The notes under the pieces are model-generated. The model saw only the letters and a list, made by a program, of their open reading frames with translations, searched no databases and was not told where the DNA came from. From Nocardia nova (lineage in GTDB: Bacteria > Actinomycetota > Actinomycetes > Mycobacteriales > Mycobacteriaceae): a stretch of DNA of 64,000 bases. Positions 56,601 to 63,867 of this stretch are shown here, one piece after another. A program made the translations under genes and the position numbers. The first letter of the stretch is position 1. Each line of letters begins with the position of its first letter. The stretch is from the NCBI RefSeq assembly GCF_002933465.1, contig NZ_PSZE01000005.1, positions 274,650-338,649 on the forward strand, written 5' to 3'.

Positions 56601-57607
56601 ACGCGCGTGCGCAGATCGTCGAGTCCGCGACCGCTGATCACGGCGACCGGACACCGCGCGGCCAGGGTGTCCAAGGTCGCGCGCACGCCCTCGATCGGGA
56701 TCGCCGCATCCGGATCGGGCACGATCTCCGAGATGGTGCCGTCGAAATCCAGCAACACCGCGATGTGCTCGTCCTCGACGGCGTCGGCGATCGACGGCCA
56801 GCACGCCAGAGCGTCCGCGATCTCCGACAGGCGACGGAAACCGCTGCGCACCCGGATCTCATCGGCGTCGGCGACCACCACATCGGCTCCGGTGCACGAC
56901 AGCCGGTCCGGATCTGCGCCGCGTTCGATGCCGACGACCAGTCCGAAACCGCCGCGCCGCCCGGCCCGCACGCCGGCCTCGGCATCCTCGACGACGACCG
57001 TCCGCTCGGGTTCGGCGCCCAGCCGCTGCGTAGCCAGCACCAAGGTGGCCGGGTCCGGCTTGCCCGGCAGCTCGAGTTCTTCGGCCACGACACCGTCCAC
57101 CCGCACGGCGAACAGATCCCCCAGCCCCGCGGCATCGAGCACCTGGGCCGCGTTGCGGCTGGCCGAGAACACCGCGGTCCGCACCCCCGCGGCGCGCAGG
57201 CGGCGCACCAGAGCCACCGTGGTGGCGAACACCGGTACGCCCGACTCGGCGATCCGGGCGAGGAACACCTCGTCCTTACCGTTTCCGAGTCCACAGATCG
57301 TGCCGTCGGCCACCGTATCCGACGGCTGGCCTCGCGTCAGTGAGATCGCCCGGGAGGCAAGGAAATCCGCGACACCGTCATAGCGCGGCTTGCCGTCGAC
57401 GTAGTCCTTGTAGTCCGAGGCGGTGAACGGGGCGCAATTCTCGCCGGGCCCGGGTTTGCGGGCGGCGAGGAATCCGTCGAACACCTGAGTCCACGCGGCG
57501 GCATGAATGGATGCCGTGTCGGTGACCACGCCGTCCATATCGAAGATCACCGCGTCGTACCGACGCGCGTCGATCACCGGCCCGGCCACCGGTCTGTCAG
57601 GATGCAC
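53606..57607 (-). CDS. otsB1: Three-domain trehalose protein: HAD phosphatase, OtsB, GH65 phosphorylase
   Basis: The 1333-aa protein, from GTG 57607 (GGAGG 8 nt upstream), has a beta-phosphoglucomutase-type HAD domain (about 15-265; IFDMDGVVTD with Asp23/Asp25), a trehalose-6-phosphate phosphatase domain (about 275-505; LLDFDGTISEIVPDPDAAIPIEGVR, YLGDDLTDEDAF) and a GH65 trehalose/maltose phosphorylase domain (about 530-1300; VIGPDEFHSGYPGRPYQGIDDNAYTN with the catalytic Glu). M. tuberculosis OtsB1 (Rv2006, 1327 aa) has the same build and is a DosR regulon gene. Together it could interconvert trehalose, trehalose-6-P, glucose 1-P and glucose 6-P. The C-terminus is a His-rich repeat, EHRQHEHRQHDH. 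Confidence 0.93.
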   Translation of the reverse strand: MHPDRPVAGPVIDARRYDAVIFDMDGVVTDTASIHAAAWTQVFDGFLAARKPGPGENCAPFTASDYKDYVDGKPRYDGVADFLASRAISLTRGQPSDTVADGTICGLGNGKDEVFLARIAESGVPVFATTVALVRRLRAAGVRTAVFSASRNAAQVLDAAGLGDLFAVRVDGVVAEELELPGKPDPATLVLATQRLGAEPERTVVVEDAEAGVRAGRRGGFGLVVGIERGADPDRLSCTGADVVVADADEIRVRSGFRRLSEIADALACWPSIADAVEDEHIAVLLDFDGTISEIVPDPDAAIPIEGVRATLDTLAARCPVAVISGRGLDDLRTRVGVEGIWYAGSHGFELMAPDGTEHVHEGGPKAERALVQAAAELADRLSRIPGVLIEPKRFAVAVHHRRVAADAVSTVVATVHDIAREQGLRVSAGRRVTELRPDVDWDKGRALHWVLDLVGGQVMPVYLGDDLTDEDAFDAIQVTGVPLVVRHSDTGDRRTAARFALDSPARAGEFLRRMAELLTGESDWAVGRSWLLTYDGYDPGTERLREALCAVGNGYLVTRAAAPETRAGTHHYPGTYVAGIYNRLGDDIGGRHVENESLVNLPNWLPLTWRVADDEWFDLDDVELLEYTQQLDMRQAVLTRRMRCRDTAGRITAVVQQRFASMDSPHTCAMRTTLTPENWSGPLTVRSVIDTSVRNTGVDRYRDLSGTHLSELRIDTPDPHTACALVRTTQSLVTVAVATRTTVTSDAQDTAGLAFADGTPGHDFVVRAESGRDIVVDKTAAVFTGRDRAISAPDEAALRLLDEAPGYGALCAAHADAWEHVWRRLRIDLDASEESVRALRLHVLQVAQTLSRHTADLDAGVPARGLHGEAYRGHVFWDELFVLPVVSLRDPALTRELLRYRYRRLPQARAAARAQGCRGALFPWQSGSDGREESQRLHLNPRSGHWNPDASARAQHAGPAVAYNVWHYYQATGDRAFLAEFGAELLVEIARFWSDRATYDPADDRYHIRGVIGPDEFHSGYPGRPYQGIDDNAYTNVMAVWVIRRALDAVELLPPRVRSELLDRLAVPAAEPERWAEVVDRMFVPFHDGVISQFAGYDRLAELDWDDYRRRYRDTSRLDRILEAEGDDVDRYRVAKQADVLMLFYLFSADELGRLFAGLGYDFGGADIPRTVDYYLARTSHGSTLSAVVHAWVLARANRDRAMEFFASVLESDIADIQGGTTAEGIHLGAMAGSIDLVQRCFTGLETRDDRLIFAPYWPPELGTLTFAIIYHGHRLTVRIDARRIEISSDTDGARSITIECRGRTVGLATGESVTLPAANEHRQHEHRQHDH
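53614..53645. repeat. 15-bp tandem repeat encoding the His-rich tail
   Basis: The unit gtgctgtcggtgttc occurs twice in a row inside the otsB1-like gene and encodes the repeated EHRQH at its very C-terminus. Confidence 0.6.
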
Positions 57608-57663
57608 TCCCCCAGCCTCCGCCCGTGTACCGGCCGCGGCAAGGTACACAAGTCCTCACCCGC

Positions 57664-57771
57664 GCCGCCACCGGTCCCCGGCAGCCTGTCGCCGCCACCG
57701 GTCCCCGGCAGCCTGTCGCCGGCGGCGGTGACCGGCAGCCTGTCGCCGGCGGCGGTGACCGCCGGCGCCGT
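57664..57771. repeat. 27-bp tandem repeat array, about 3.5 units
   Basis: Two identical 27-bp units (57664-57690, 57691-57717) are followed by a third (57718-57744) that keeps the right half ccggcagcctgtc and a partial fourth. The array lies between the divergent otsB1-like and P-type ATPase genes, ending 7 bp before the DosR-type box. Confidence 0.8.
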
Positions 57772-57777
57772 CCGGCA

Positions 57778-57820
57778 AGGTCTTTGGTCCCTGGCGAATC
57801 CCGCGGGCTCGAACCACCAT
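57778..57820 (+). promoter_or_regulatory. DosR-type promoter, leaderless, for the P-type ATPase
   Basis: AGGTCTTTGGTCCC (57778-57791) is followed after 23 nt by CACCAT (57815-57820), and the ATG begins 6 nt later (57827). The stretch from the box to the start codon resembles that upstream of the CBS-BON gene (tggtccctggcg, then cgaaccac). Confidence 0.65.
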
Positions 57821-57826
57821 CGAGAT

Positions 57827-60559
57827 ATGAACCGTGCCGCCGTGCGAGCGGTCGCCCCGACGGCCACGCCCCGGACCGATGCCGCCCCCTCGATCGGCCC
57901 CCTGCCGGCGACCTCGGCCGCCACCTCGACCCCGACCCAGGTGCTGGCTGCGGTCACCACCACAGACAGCGGCCTGACGAGCACAGAAGCCGCGCGCCGA
58001 CGTCACCTGCTCGGCCCGAATGCTGTCCGCACGCATCGTGCCCGCCTGCTCGCCGTGGTCGCACGGCAGTTGCGTTCGCCGCTTCTGCTGCTACTGGGGG
58101 TCGCCGCAGTGGTGTCGTTCTTCGTCGGTGAACGTTCCGACGCGGTCGTCATCGGGATCATCCTGCTGGTGTCGGTCGGGTTGGGGGCGGTGAACGAATT
58201 TCGCGCCGAACGCGCCGCCGACGCGCTGCACGAGCGGATCCGCCATGGCGCCACGGTGATTCGTGACGGCCGACCGGCATCGGTCGACGTGGTCGATCTG
58301 GTACCCGGCGATGTGGTGGAGGTGCGGGCCGGGCAGCTGGTGCCGGCGGATGTGCGGCTGCTGTCGGCGACCGGGCTGCAGTGCGACGAATCGGTGCTGA
58401 CCGGCGAATCGGACAGTGTCGAGAAATCGACCGCCCCGGTGCCGCCGGAGTCGGGCGTCGCGGAGTTGTCGTGCTGCGCGCTGATGGGCACGGTCGTCGC
58501 CGCGGGCCACGGGCGTGGAGTCGTCGTCGCCACCGGAGGTGCGACGGAGTTCGGGCGGATCGCCCTCGGCCTGGGAAAACGACAGCCCGACACGGAATTT
58601 CAGATCGGGCTTCGACAGTTCTCGATGCTGCTGGTGTGGGTGGCCGCCGCCCTCACCGTCGGCATCTTCGCGGTCAACCTGGCCCTGCACCGCCCGATTC
58701 TCGATGCCCTGCTGTTCTCGCTGGCGATCGCCGTCGGCATCTCACCACAATTGCTGCCGGCGGTGGTGTCTACCAGCCTCGCCGCCGGATCACGGCAGCT
58801 CGCGCGGTACAAGGTACTGGTCAAGCGCATGGTCTGCATCGAAGATCTCGGTGATATCGAGGTCCTGTTCACCGACAAGACCGGCACCCTCACCGAGGGG
58901 CGCATCGAGTATCTGCACGCGCTGGCGGCCGACGGCTCTCCCGGCGACGAGCCGGTGGTCTACGGGCTGGCCTGTACCGACGCGACCCTCCACGACGGCC
59001 GGCCGGCCGGCGCCGATGCGCTCGACACGGCACTGTGGACCGGGTGCTCCGCCGAACACGCTGCGGCAGCAGGTTTCGTCCGCCGCGCGGTCCTGCCCTT
59101 CGACCACAACCGCCGCATGGTGTCGGTCCTCGTCGCCGGCCCGGACGGCATCGCGACGATCATCGCCAAGGGCGCACCGGAGGCCGTGCTCGCGCGTTGC
59201 CGCGACGTCCCGCAGGCGGCCCGCGGCGCGCTGGACACCGAGTTCGCGGCCGGTCACCGCATCGTCGCCGTCGCGACCCGGCCGGCGGTCCACGCCGATC
59301 GTCTGACCGCCGACGACGAGCGCGACCTGACGCTGCGGGGCTTCCTCGTCTTCCTGGATCCGCCGAAAACCAGCGCGCGCGAGGCATTGCGGCGCCTGGC
59401 CAGTTTGGGCATCGCCGTCAAAGTGGTCACCGGTGACAATCCGGCGGTCGCGGTCCGGGTGTGCACCGACCTCGGGCTGGACCCCGGCCGGCCGCTCACC
59501 GGCGCGGACCTCGACCGCCTCGACGACGCCTCGCTGAGCGAATTGCTGCCCACCACGACGATCTTCGCTCGCGTCGACCCCGAGCAGAAGGCACGGATCG
59601 TCCGGCTGCAGCGGCATGCCGGACGCGATGTCGCCTTCCTCGGCGACGGGGTCAACGATGCGCTCGCCCTGCACGTCGCCGACGTCGGCGTCTCGGTGGA
59701 CTCGGCGACCGATATCGCCAAGGATGCCGCGGATATCGTGCTGCTGGAAAAGGATCTGCAGGTCCTCGCGGACGGAGTCATGGCCGGGCGGCGAATCTTC
59801 GCCAACACCATGAAATACGTGCTGATGGGCACCTCCAGCAATTTCGGGAATATGTTCAGCGCGGCCGGCGCCTCGGCGTTCCTGCCGTTCCTGCCGATGC
59901 TGCCGGGACAAATCCTGCTGAACAATCTGCTGTACGACACCAGCCAGCTCGCCATCCCGACCGATACGGTCGACCCCGAACAACTGGCACGCCCGGCACG
60001 CTGGGATATCGGCCTGATCCGCCGCTTCATGCTCGTCTTCGGCCCGATCAGTTCGCTGTTCGATTTCGCGACCTTCGCGTTGATGCTCGGTGTGTTCCAC
60101 GCCGGTGCGGAGTTGTTCCACACCGGCTGGTTCGTCGAATCGCTGTGCACCCAGACGCTGGTGTTGTTCGTGATTCGCACGCGCCGCAGTCCCAGCTATC
60201 GCAGCCTGCCGAGTATCCCGCTGCTGCTGGCCGTGCTCGCCGCGGTCGGTGTGGGTGTGGTTCTGCCGTACACGCCGGTGGCGCCCGATCTCGGCCTCAC
60301 CCCGTTGCCCGCCGCCTTCTTCGGCGCGCTGGGCGCGACCGTGCTGGTCTATCTGCTACTCGCCGAAGCCGCCAAGCGTTGGTTCTTCCGCATTCCGGCA
60401 CCGACCCCGGCCCGCCCGCCGCGTACCGGTCGCCGGGTACAGCGGCGAGCGTCGCGCTTCAGCGTCCGTGGGGTGCCGACGCCGATCGGTGCGACGCAGC
60501 CTGGGACGAACCGCCCGAACATGCGTCGCCGGGTCCGAATGTTGCTGTCGCGCAGCTGA
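57827..60559 (+). CDS. mgtA: P3B-type cation ATPase, MgtA-like
   Basis: The 910-aa pump has the phosphorylation motif DKTGTLTEG with Asp350, the LTGESDSVEKS actuator loop, KGAPEAVL in the nucleotide domain and GDGVNDALALHVADVGVSVDSATDIAKDAADIVLLEKDL in the P domain. Helix 4 reads ISPQLLPAVVSTSLA and the tail helices include SSNFGNMFSAAGASAFLPFLPMLPGQILLNNLLYDTSQLAIPTD, which fit magnesium-importing P3B ATPases rather than the P2 type CtpF of M. tuberculosis. The C-terminal 50 residues are Arg/Pro-rich and may be dispensable. Mg2+ is inferred, not proven. Confidence 0.9.
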   Translation: MNRAAVRAVAPTATPRTDAAPSIGPLPATSAATSTPTQVLAAVTTTDSGLTSTEAARRRHLLGPNAVRTHRARLLAVVARQLRSPLLLLLGVAAVVSFFVGERSDAVVIGIILLVSVGLGAVNEFRAERAADALHERIRHGATVIRDGRPASVDVVDLVPGDVVEVRAGQLVPADVRLLSATGLQCDESVLTGESDSVEKSTAPVPPESGVAELSCCALMGTVVAAGHGRGVVVATGGATEFGRIALGLGKRQPDTEFQIGLRQFSMLLVWVAAALTVGIFAVNLALHRPILDALLFSLAIAVGISPQLLPAVVSTSLAAGSRQLARYKVLVKRMVCIEDLGDIEVLFTDKTGTLTEGRIEYLHALAADGSPGDEPVVYGLACTDATLHDGRPAGADALDTALWTGCSAEHAAAAGFVRRAVLPFDHNRRMVSVLVAGPDGIATIIAKGAPEAVLARCRDVPQAARGALDTEFAAGHRIVAVATRPAVHADRLTADDERDLTLRGFLVFLDPPKTSAREALRRLASLGIAVKVVTGDNPAVAVRVCTDLGLDPGRPLTGADLDRLDDASLSELLPTTTIFARVDPEQKARIVRLQRHAGRDVAFLGDGVNDALALHVADVGVSVDSATDIAKDAADIVLLEKDLQVLADGVMAGRRIFANTMKYVLMGTSSNFGNMFSAAGASAFLPFLPMLPGQILLNNLLYDTSQLAIPTDTVDPEQLARPARWDIGLIRRFMLVFGPISSLFDFATFALMLGVFHAGAELFHTGWFVESLCTQTLVLFVIRTRRSPSYRSLPSIPLLLAVLAAVGVGVVLPYTPVAPDLGLTPLPAAFFGALGATVLVYLLLAEAAKRWFFRIPAPTPARPPRTGRRVQRRASRFSVRGVPTPIGATQPGTNRPNMRRRVRMLLSRS

Positions 60560-60601
60560 TTCGGTGACCAGGGGGGACCAGGAAGGAAATCGGCCGACTA
60601 T

Positions 60602-61486
60602 CTACTCCGGCTCCATGTGCTCGGGCACCACGAGTGTCGGGCAGTGGGCGCGATGCAGTACCGCCGCGCGTGTGGACCGCATCGCGGTTCCGACCAGGCC
60701 CGTCCAGCGGTGCCGCCCCACAACCAGCAGCTGCGCGTCGCGCGCTCGTTCCAGCAGCACCTGCGCGGGCCCGCCGAACATCACCTCCGACTCCAACGGG
60801 ACCTCCGGATACTTCCGGTGCCACGGATCCAACTGCCGGTTCAGCGCCCGCGTCTCGTCCGCGCTAAACTGCTGGAGCTCTCGGTCCAGGACGAACCCCC
60901 CGACTTCGTCATCGCAGCACCGGACGGCATGCAGGCCGACGCCGCGCAACGCCGCCTCCTCGAACGCACAGCCGACCGCGGTGCCCTCCTCGTCGACGCC
61001 CACGATCACCGGTCGCCCGTCCGTCCCCACGGTGAACAAGCTCTCACGGTGGACGACCGCGACCGGGCAGCGAGCATGCCGGGTGACCGCCGAACTGACC
61101 GAACCCAACAGCGCGCGCCGTACCGCACCGCGGCCGTGGCTGCCGACCACGATCATCGGCGTGCGCGCCGAGCGCTCCACCAGCGTATCGATCACCGGTT
61201 CCGCGGTCAGTTCCGTCGTGACCTCCACGCCGTCGGCCACGTGCCGTGCCATGGCCGCGGCCTCCGACAGCACGCCCTCGCCGTTCCAGTACAACCACTC
61301 CCGGCCGCCGACGATCTCCATCGCGCTGAGCCCGGTACGCGGCGCCGAGGCCGAGGAGAGCAGGATCCGTAATCTCCACCGGCGCACGGCCGCCTCGGCC
61401 GCCGCCCATCGCACCGCCTGCAGCGCCGTCCCGGATCCGTCGACCGCCACGACGATCGTCCGCTCGGTTCCGTCGTCACTGCTCAT
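60602..61486 (-). CDS. Universal stress protein, tandem USP domains
   Basis: The 294-aa protein (ATG 61486 after AGGAGG) starts TIVVAVDGSGTALQAVRWAAAEAAVRR and has VVGSHGRGAVRRALLGSVSSAVTRHARCPVAVVH in domain 1. Domain 2 is degenerate: VIVGVDEEGTAVGCAFEEAALRG and VVGRHRWTGLVGTAMRSTRAAVLHRAHCPTLVV, in which the glycine loop is lost, so only domain 1 is likely to bind ATP. It is divergent from the GyrI-DUF302 gene and each has its own DosR-type box. Confidence 0.92.
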   Translation of the reverse strand: MSSDDGTERTIVVAVDGSGTALQAVRWAAAEAAVRRWRLRILLSSASAPRTGLSAMEIVGGREWLYWNGEGVLSEAAAMARHVADGVEVTTELTAEPVIDTLVERSARTPMIVVGSHGRGAVRRALLGSVSSAVTRHARCPVAVVHRESLFTVGTDGRPVIVGVDEEGTAVGCAFEEAALRGVGLHAVRCCDDEVGGFVLDRELQQFSADETRALNRQLDPWHRKYPEVPLESEVMFGGPAQVLLERARDAQLLVVGRHRWTGLVGTAMRSTRAAVLHRAHCPTLVVPEHMEPE

Positions 61487-61515
61487 CGCCGCCTCCTGCT
61501 GCCGGACCTGCTCCG

Positions 61516-61558
61516 ATCGTCCGGCTGCGGCGACCGTCGATCTAGGGCCGAAAGTCGC
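61516..61558 (-). promoter_or_regulatory. DosR-type promoter for the 61486 USP gene
   Basis: On the minus strand GCGACTTTCGGCCC (61558-61545) is followed after 23 nt by GACGAT (61521-61516). The leader would be about 23 nt and includes AGGAGG. Confidence 0.65.
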
Positions 61559-61625
61559 CACCGCACACCGACTTCGTCCGCGGTCCGCCACCTGGGCGAA
61601 ATCGGCGCGTTCGTCCCGACAGGAC

Positions 61626-61668
61626 AGGCCCTTGGTCCCTCGCGCAGCCGCGTGGCCGCGAGCATTGT
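61626..61668 (+). promoter_or_regulatory. DosR-type promoter for the GyrI-DUF302 gene
   Basis: AGGCCCTTGGTCCC (61626-61639) is followed after 23 nt by CATTGT (61663-61668); the start codon is at 61697. Confidence 0.65.
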
Positions 61669-61696
61669 CGAGGCAGACACCGAGAAAGAGGACGAC

Positions 61697-62584
61697 ATGG
61701 ACTACCGGGTGGACGTGTGCGAAGTGCCGCCACAGGCCCTGTTGCGACTACCTCGCGCGATCCGGGCCGATCGGCCCGGCGAGGACATCACCGCGGGAAT
61801 GCGCGAACTGTTCGCGACCGTGACCCGATGCGGCCTCACCGCCAGCGGCCCGACCGCGATCACCTACACCGACACCGAACGGTCGGCGATCGCGACGAGC
61901 GTCGACTTCCGCGTACCGGTCGAGCCCGCCGCCGAACTGAGTCCGGCCTCGGGTGCGGAAGTCGTCGTCACGCCGGGCACGACGGTGGCGCGCGCCTGCC
62001 ACCGCGGCAGCTATCACGATCTCGGCGCCGCCTACCGAAGTCTGGCCGAATGGGTGGATCGCAACGCCTATCGGATCACCGGCCCGCCGACCGAGGTGTA
62101 CCTCGTCGGACCCGACGAGGTCAGCGACCCACGTCAACTCGTCACCGAGATCCGGCTGCCCGTGGCCCCCGCGCCGACGATCGTCACCCGGGTGCTCGCC
62201 GACTACGACACCGCCCTGTACCGGACGCGACATGCCTTGCGATCCAACGGCTTCACCATCCTCGCCGAGGTGGACCTGAACACCGCGCGTTACGACGGTC
62301 GCACCCGGCGCCCGGCCCACCACCACCACACCATCCTGGAGGTCTGCCGCCGCAACCTGCTCGCTGCCGAACTCGCGGGCGACGACCGACCCGACATGTT
62401 CGTGCCGCATCCGGTGGTCGTGCGTGGGCGCCGCGAGACGGTCGTCGTCGAGGCCGTCGACCCGACGATCTGGGCCCGCGCGCTCGGCGACGACGAACTC
62501 GTAGCCCTCGCCGCCGACAGTCGCCGCCACCTGATCGCGGCGATCGACGAGCTCGCCACCACGGAGACCGCGCGCGACGGCTAA
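61697..62584 (+). CDS. GyrI-like effector-binding domain fused to DUF302
   Basis: The 295-aa protein has an N-terminal GyrI-like (SOUL/AraC effector-binding) domain (residues about 1-155: VDVCEVPPQALLRLPRAIRADRPGEDITAGMRELFATV, TVARACHRGSYHDLGAAYRSLAEWVDRNAYRITGPPTEVYLVGPDEV) and a C-terminal DUF302 domain (about 170-290: LYRTRHALRSNGFTILAEVDLN, HHTILEVCRRNLLAAEL). A bacterial ligand-binding domain joined to DUF302 is an uncommon combination. In the DUF302 part the usual NPP and LPC motifs have become CRRNLL and MFVPHPVVV. Function unknown. Confidence 0.8.
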   Translation: MDYRVDVCEVPPQALLRLPRAIRADRPGEDITAGMRELFATVTRCGLTASGPTAITYTDTERSAIATSVDFRVPVEPAAELSPASGAEVVVTPGTTVARACHRGSYHDLGAAYRSLAEWVDRNAYRITGPPTEVYLVGPDEVSDPRQLVTEIRLPVAPAPTIVTRVLADYDTALYRTRHALRSNGFTILAEVDLNTARYDGRTRRPAHHHHTILEVCRRNLLAAELAGDDRPDMFVPHPVVVRGRRETVVVEAVDPTIWARALGDDELVALAADSRRHLIAAIDELATTETARDG

Positions 62585-62612
62585 CCGCACGGCCCCTCGG
62601 CGCTCGGCCCGG

Positions 62613-63731
62613 TCACATCGAATAGCGGAGGATGGCGGCGGCCGACGCCTCGTCCGGGATATCGGCCTTGCGCACCGCCAGCACCCGCGCGCCCGAAAGC
62701 AGTGCGCGGCGGGCGATCTCGTCGAGGATCCCCGGTATCCCCGGTATCTTGGTCTCGGAGGCGGGACCGAATTCGATCGCGCCGGTGTCCGGCGCGACCG
62801 TGCCGGGCACGGCGGTGTCGATATCGACCAGCAGCGTCTGCACGATGCCGAAGGTGGCCGCCCGGGCGATACCGGCGAGGTCGGCGGTGGCGCGCGCCTC
62901 GCCACGGCGCTTGTCGAACAACTGGCGCAGATCGGCGAGTTGCGCCGCGTAGTGGCCGTCGAGAATGTGTCGGGCCTTATCGGCCAGCTCCTGATCCGAC
63001 AGGTGTTCCGGGTTGCCGGGAATTCCGTCGTCGAGCAGTGCTCCGTAGGAGGCGACCGAGCGGTAGATCGCGTCGATCGGCTCGGGTGCCGCCAGGATGA
63101 GTGGGGTGTCGCGCCCGGAGAGAATGTCGCGCAGTGCGCGGTCGACGCCGCGTGCGTACTGGCGGACCAGCACTTTCTTCCCTTCGCTGCCGGTCAGCCG
63201 CCGCTTGGCCGAACGATCGCCGATCGAGGCCTTCCGCGCGAAATCCGCGGCGTTACCGGGCATGTCGGGAACCCGGACATCCTCGGCCGGCCGGTCCGGG
63301 GTCACCTCGACCAGCCTCGCCGCCCCCTCGGCCAGCGCCAGCACGAACGCGGTCTGCGGGAAGGTGACGGCCCGCAGCAACGGTTCGAGCAGAAACCGGT
63401 CCGAGACGGTGACCGCCGCGCCCAGACGGTTCGGGATCCGGAAGGTCCACATGCGCTGCGGGGAAACGTGAACGACCAGCGTATGCGACTGGAAGCGCCA
63501 GAAATCCTCGTCGTCGGCCAGATCGTCGAGCTGCTCGGCGATGGCCGCACGACTGTCGCCGTCGGTGACCAGTTCGACCGCGTCCCGGGTCTGGTTGGAG
63601 AACGCGATCCGGTTCGCCTCCGGATTCGGGGTGGCGGCCTCGGTGGGCAGGTAGATCGACACCGACCAGGGGCCGGTCCATTCGGCGAGGGTTTCGATCT
63701 CGCGGCGGGTCGGGATGTCGGTGTGCAGCAC
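62613..63731 (-). CDS. Archaeo-eukaryotic release factor-like protein (baeRF family, Rv2629-related)
   Basis: The 372-aa protein shows the layout of bacterial eRF1-related proteins: an N-terminal WSVSIYLPTEAATPNPEANRIAFSNQ segment, VVHVSPQRMWTFRIPNRLGAAVTVSDRFLLEPLLRAVTFPQTAFVLALAEGAARLVEVTPDRP, and a C-terminal domain ending ASAAAILRYSM, the family's typical ILRY end. M. tuberculosis Rv2629, a DosR regulon gene, belongs to the same superfamily. The catalytic GGQ loop of true release factors is not seen. A role in ribosome rescue or stalling during dormancy is an inference from the superfamily. Confidence 0.8.
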   Translation of the reverse strand: MLHTDIPTRREIETLAEWTGPWSVSIYLPTEAATPNPEANRIAFSNQTRDAVELVTDGDSRAAIAEQLDDLADDEDFWRFQSHTLVVHVSPQRMWTFRIPNRLGAAVTVSDRFLLEPLLRAVTFPQTAFVLALAEGAARLVEVTPDRPAEDVRVPDMPGNAADFARKASIGDRSAKRRLTGSEGKKVLVRQYARGVDRALRDILSGRDTPLILAAPEPIDAIYRSVASYGALLDDGIPGNPEHLSDQELADKARHILDGHYAAQLADLRQLFDKRRGEARATADLAGIARAATFGIVQTLLVDIDTAVPGTVAPDTGAIEFGPASETKIPGIPGILDEIARRALLSGARVLAVRKADIPDEASAAAILRYSM

Positions 63732-63867
63732 GTCGATCCTCCTTCGTTACCCCGATCTGTTCGACGAGCGCGCGCCCACACGCAGCGACTGCCGCAGAGT
63801 TTGCCGACTCGTAACGATGTCGACGCTACTGGACATCGGCACCGGCAGGAACGCCTCCGACTTTCGG
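63732..63867. other. Upstream region of the baeRF gene
   Basis: It holds the start region of the baeRF gene (CCTCC, i.e. GGAGG on the minus strand, at 63739-63743), a TAGCGT hexamer on the minus strand (63828-63823) and a partial DosR-type box (63857-63870: CCGAAAGTC core) that runs into the left arm of the terminal inverted repeat. No further gene seen. Confidence 0.4.
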
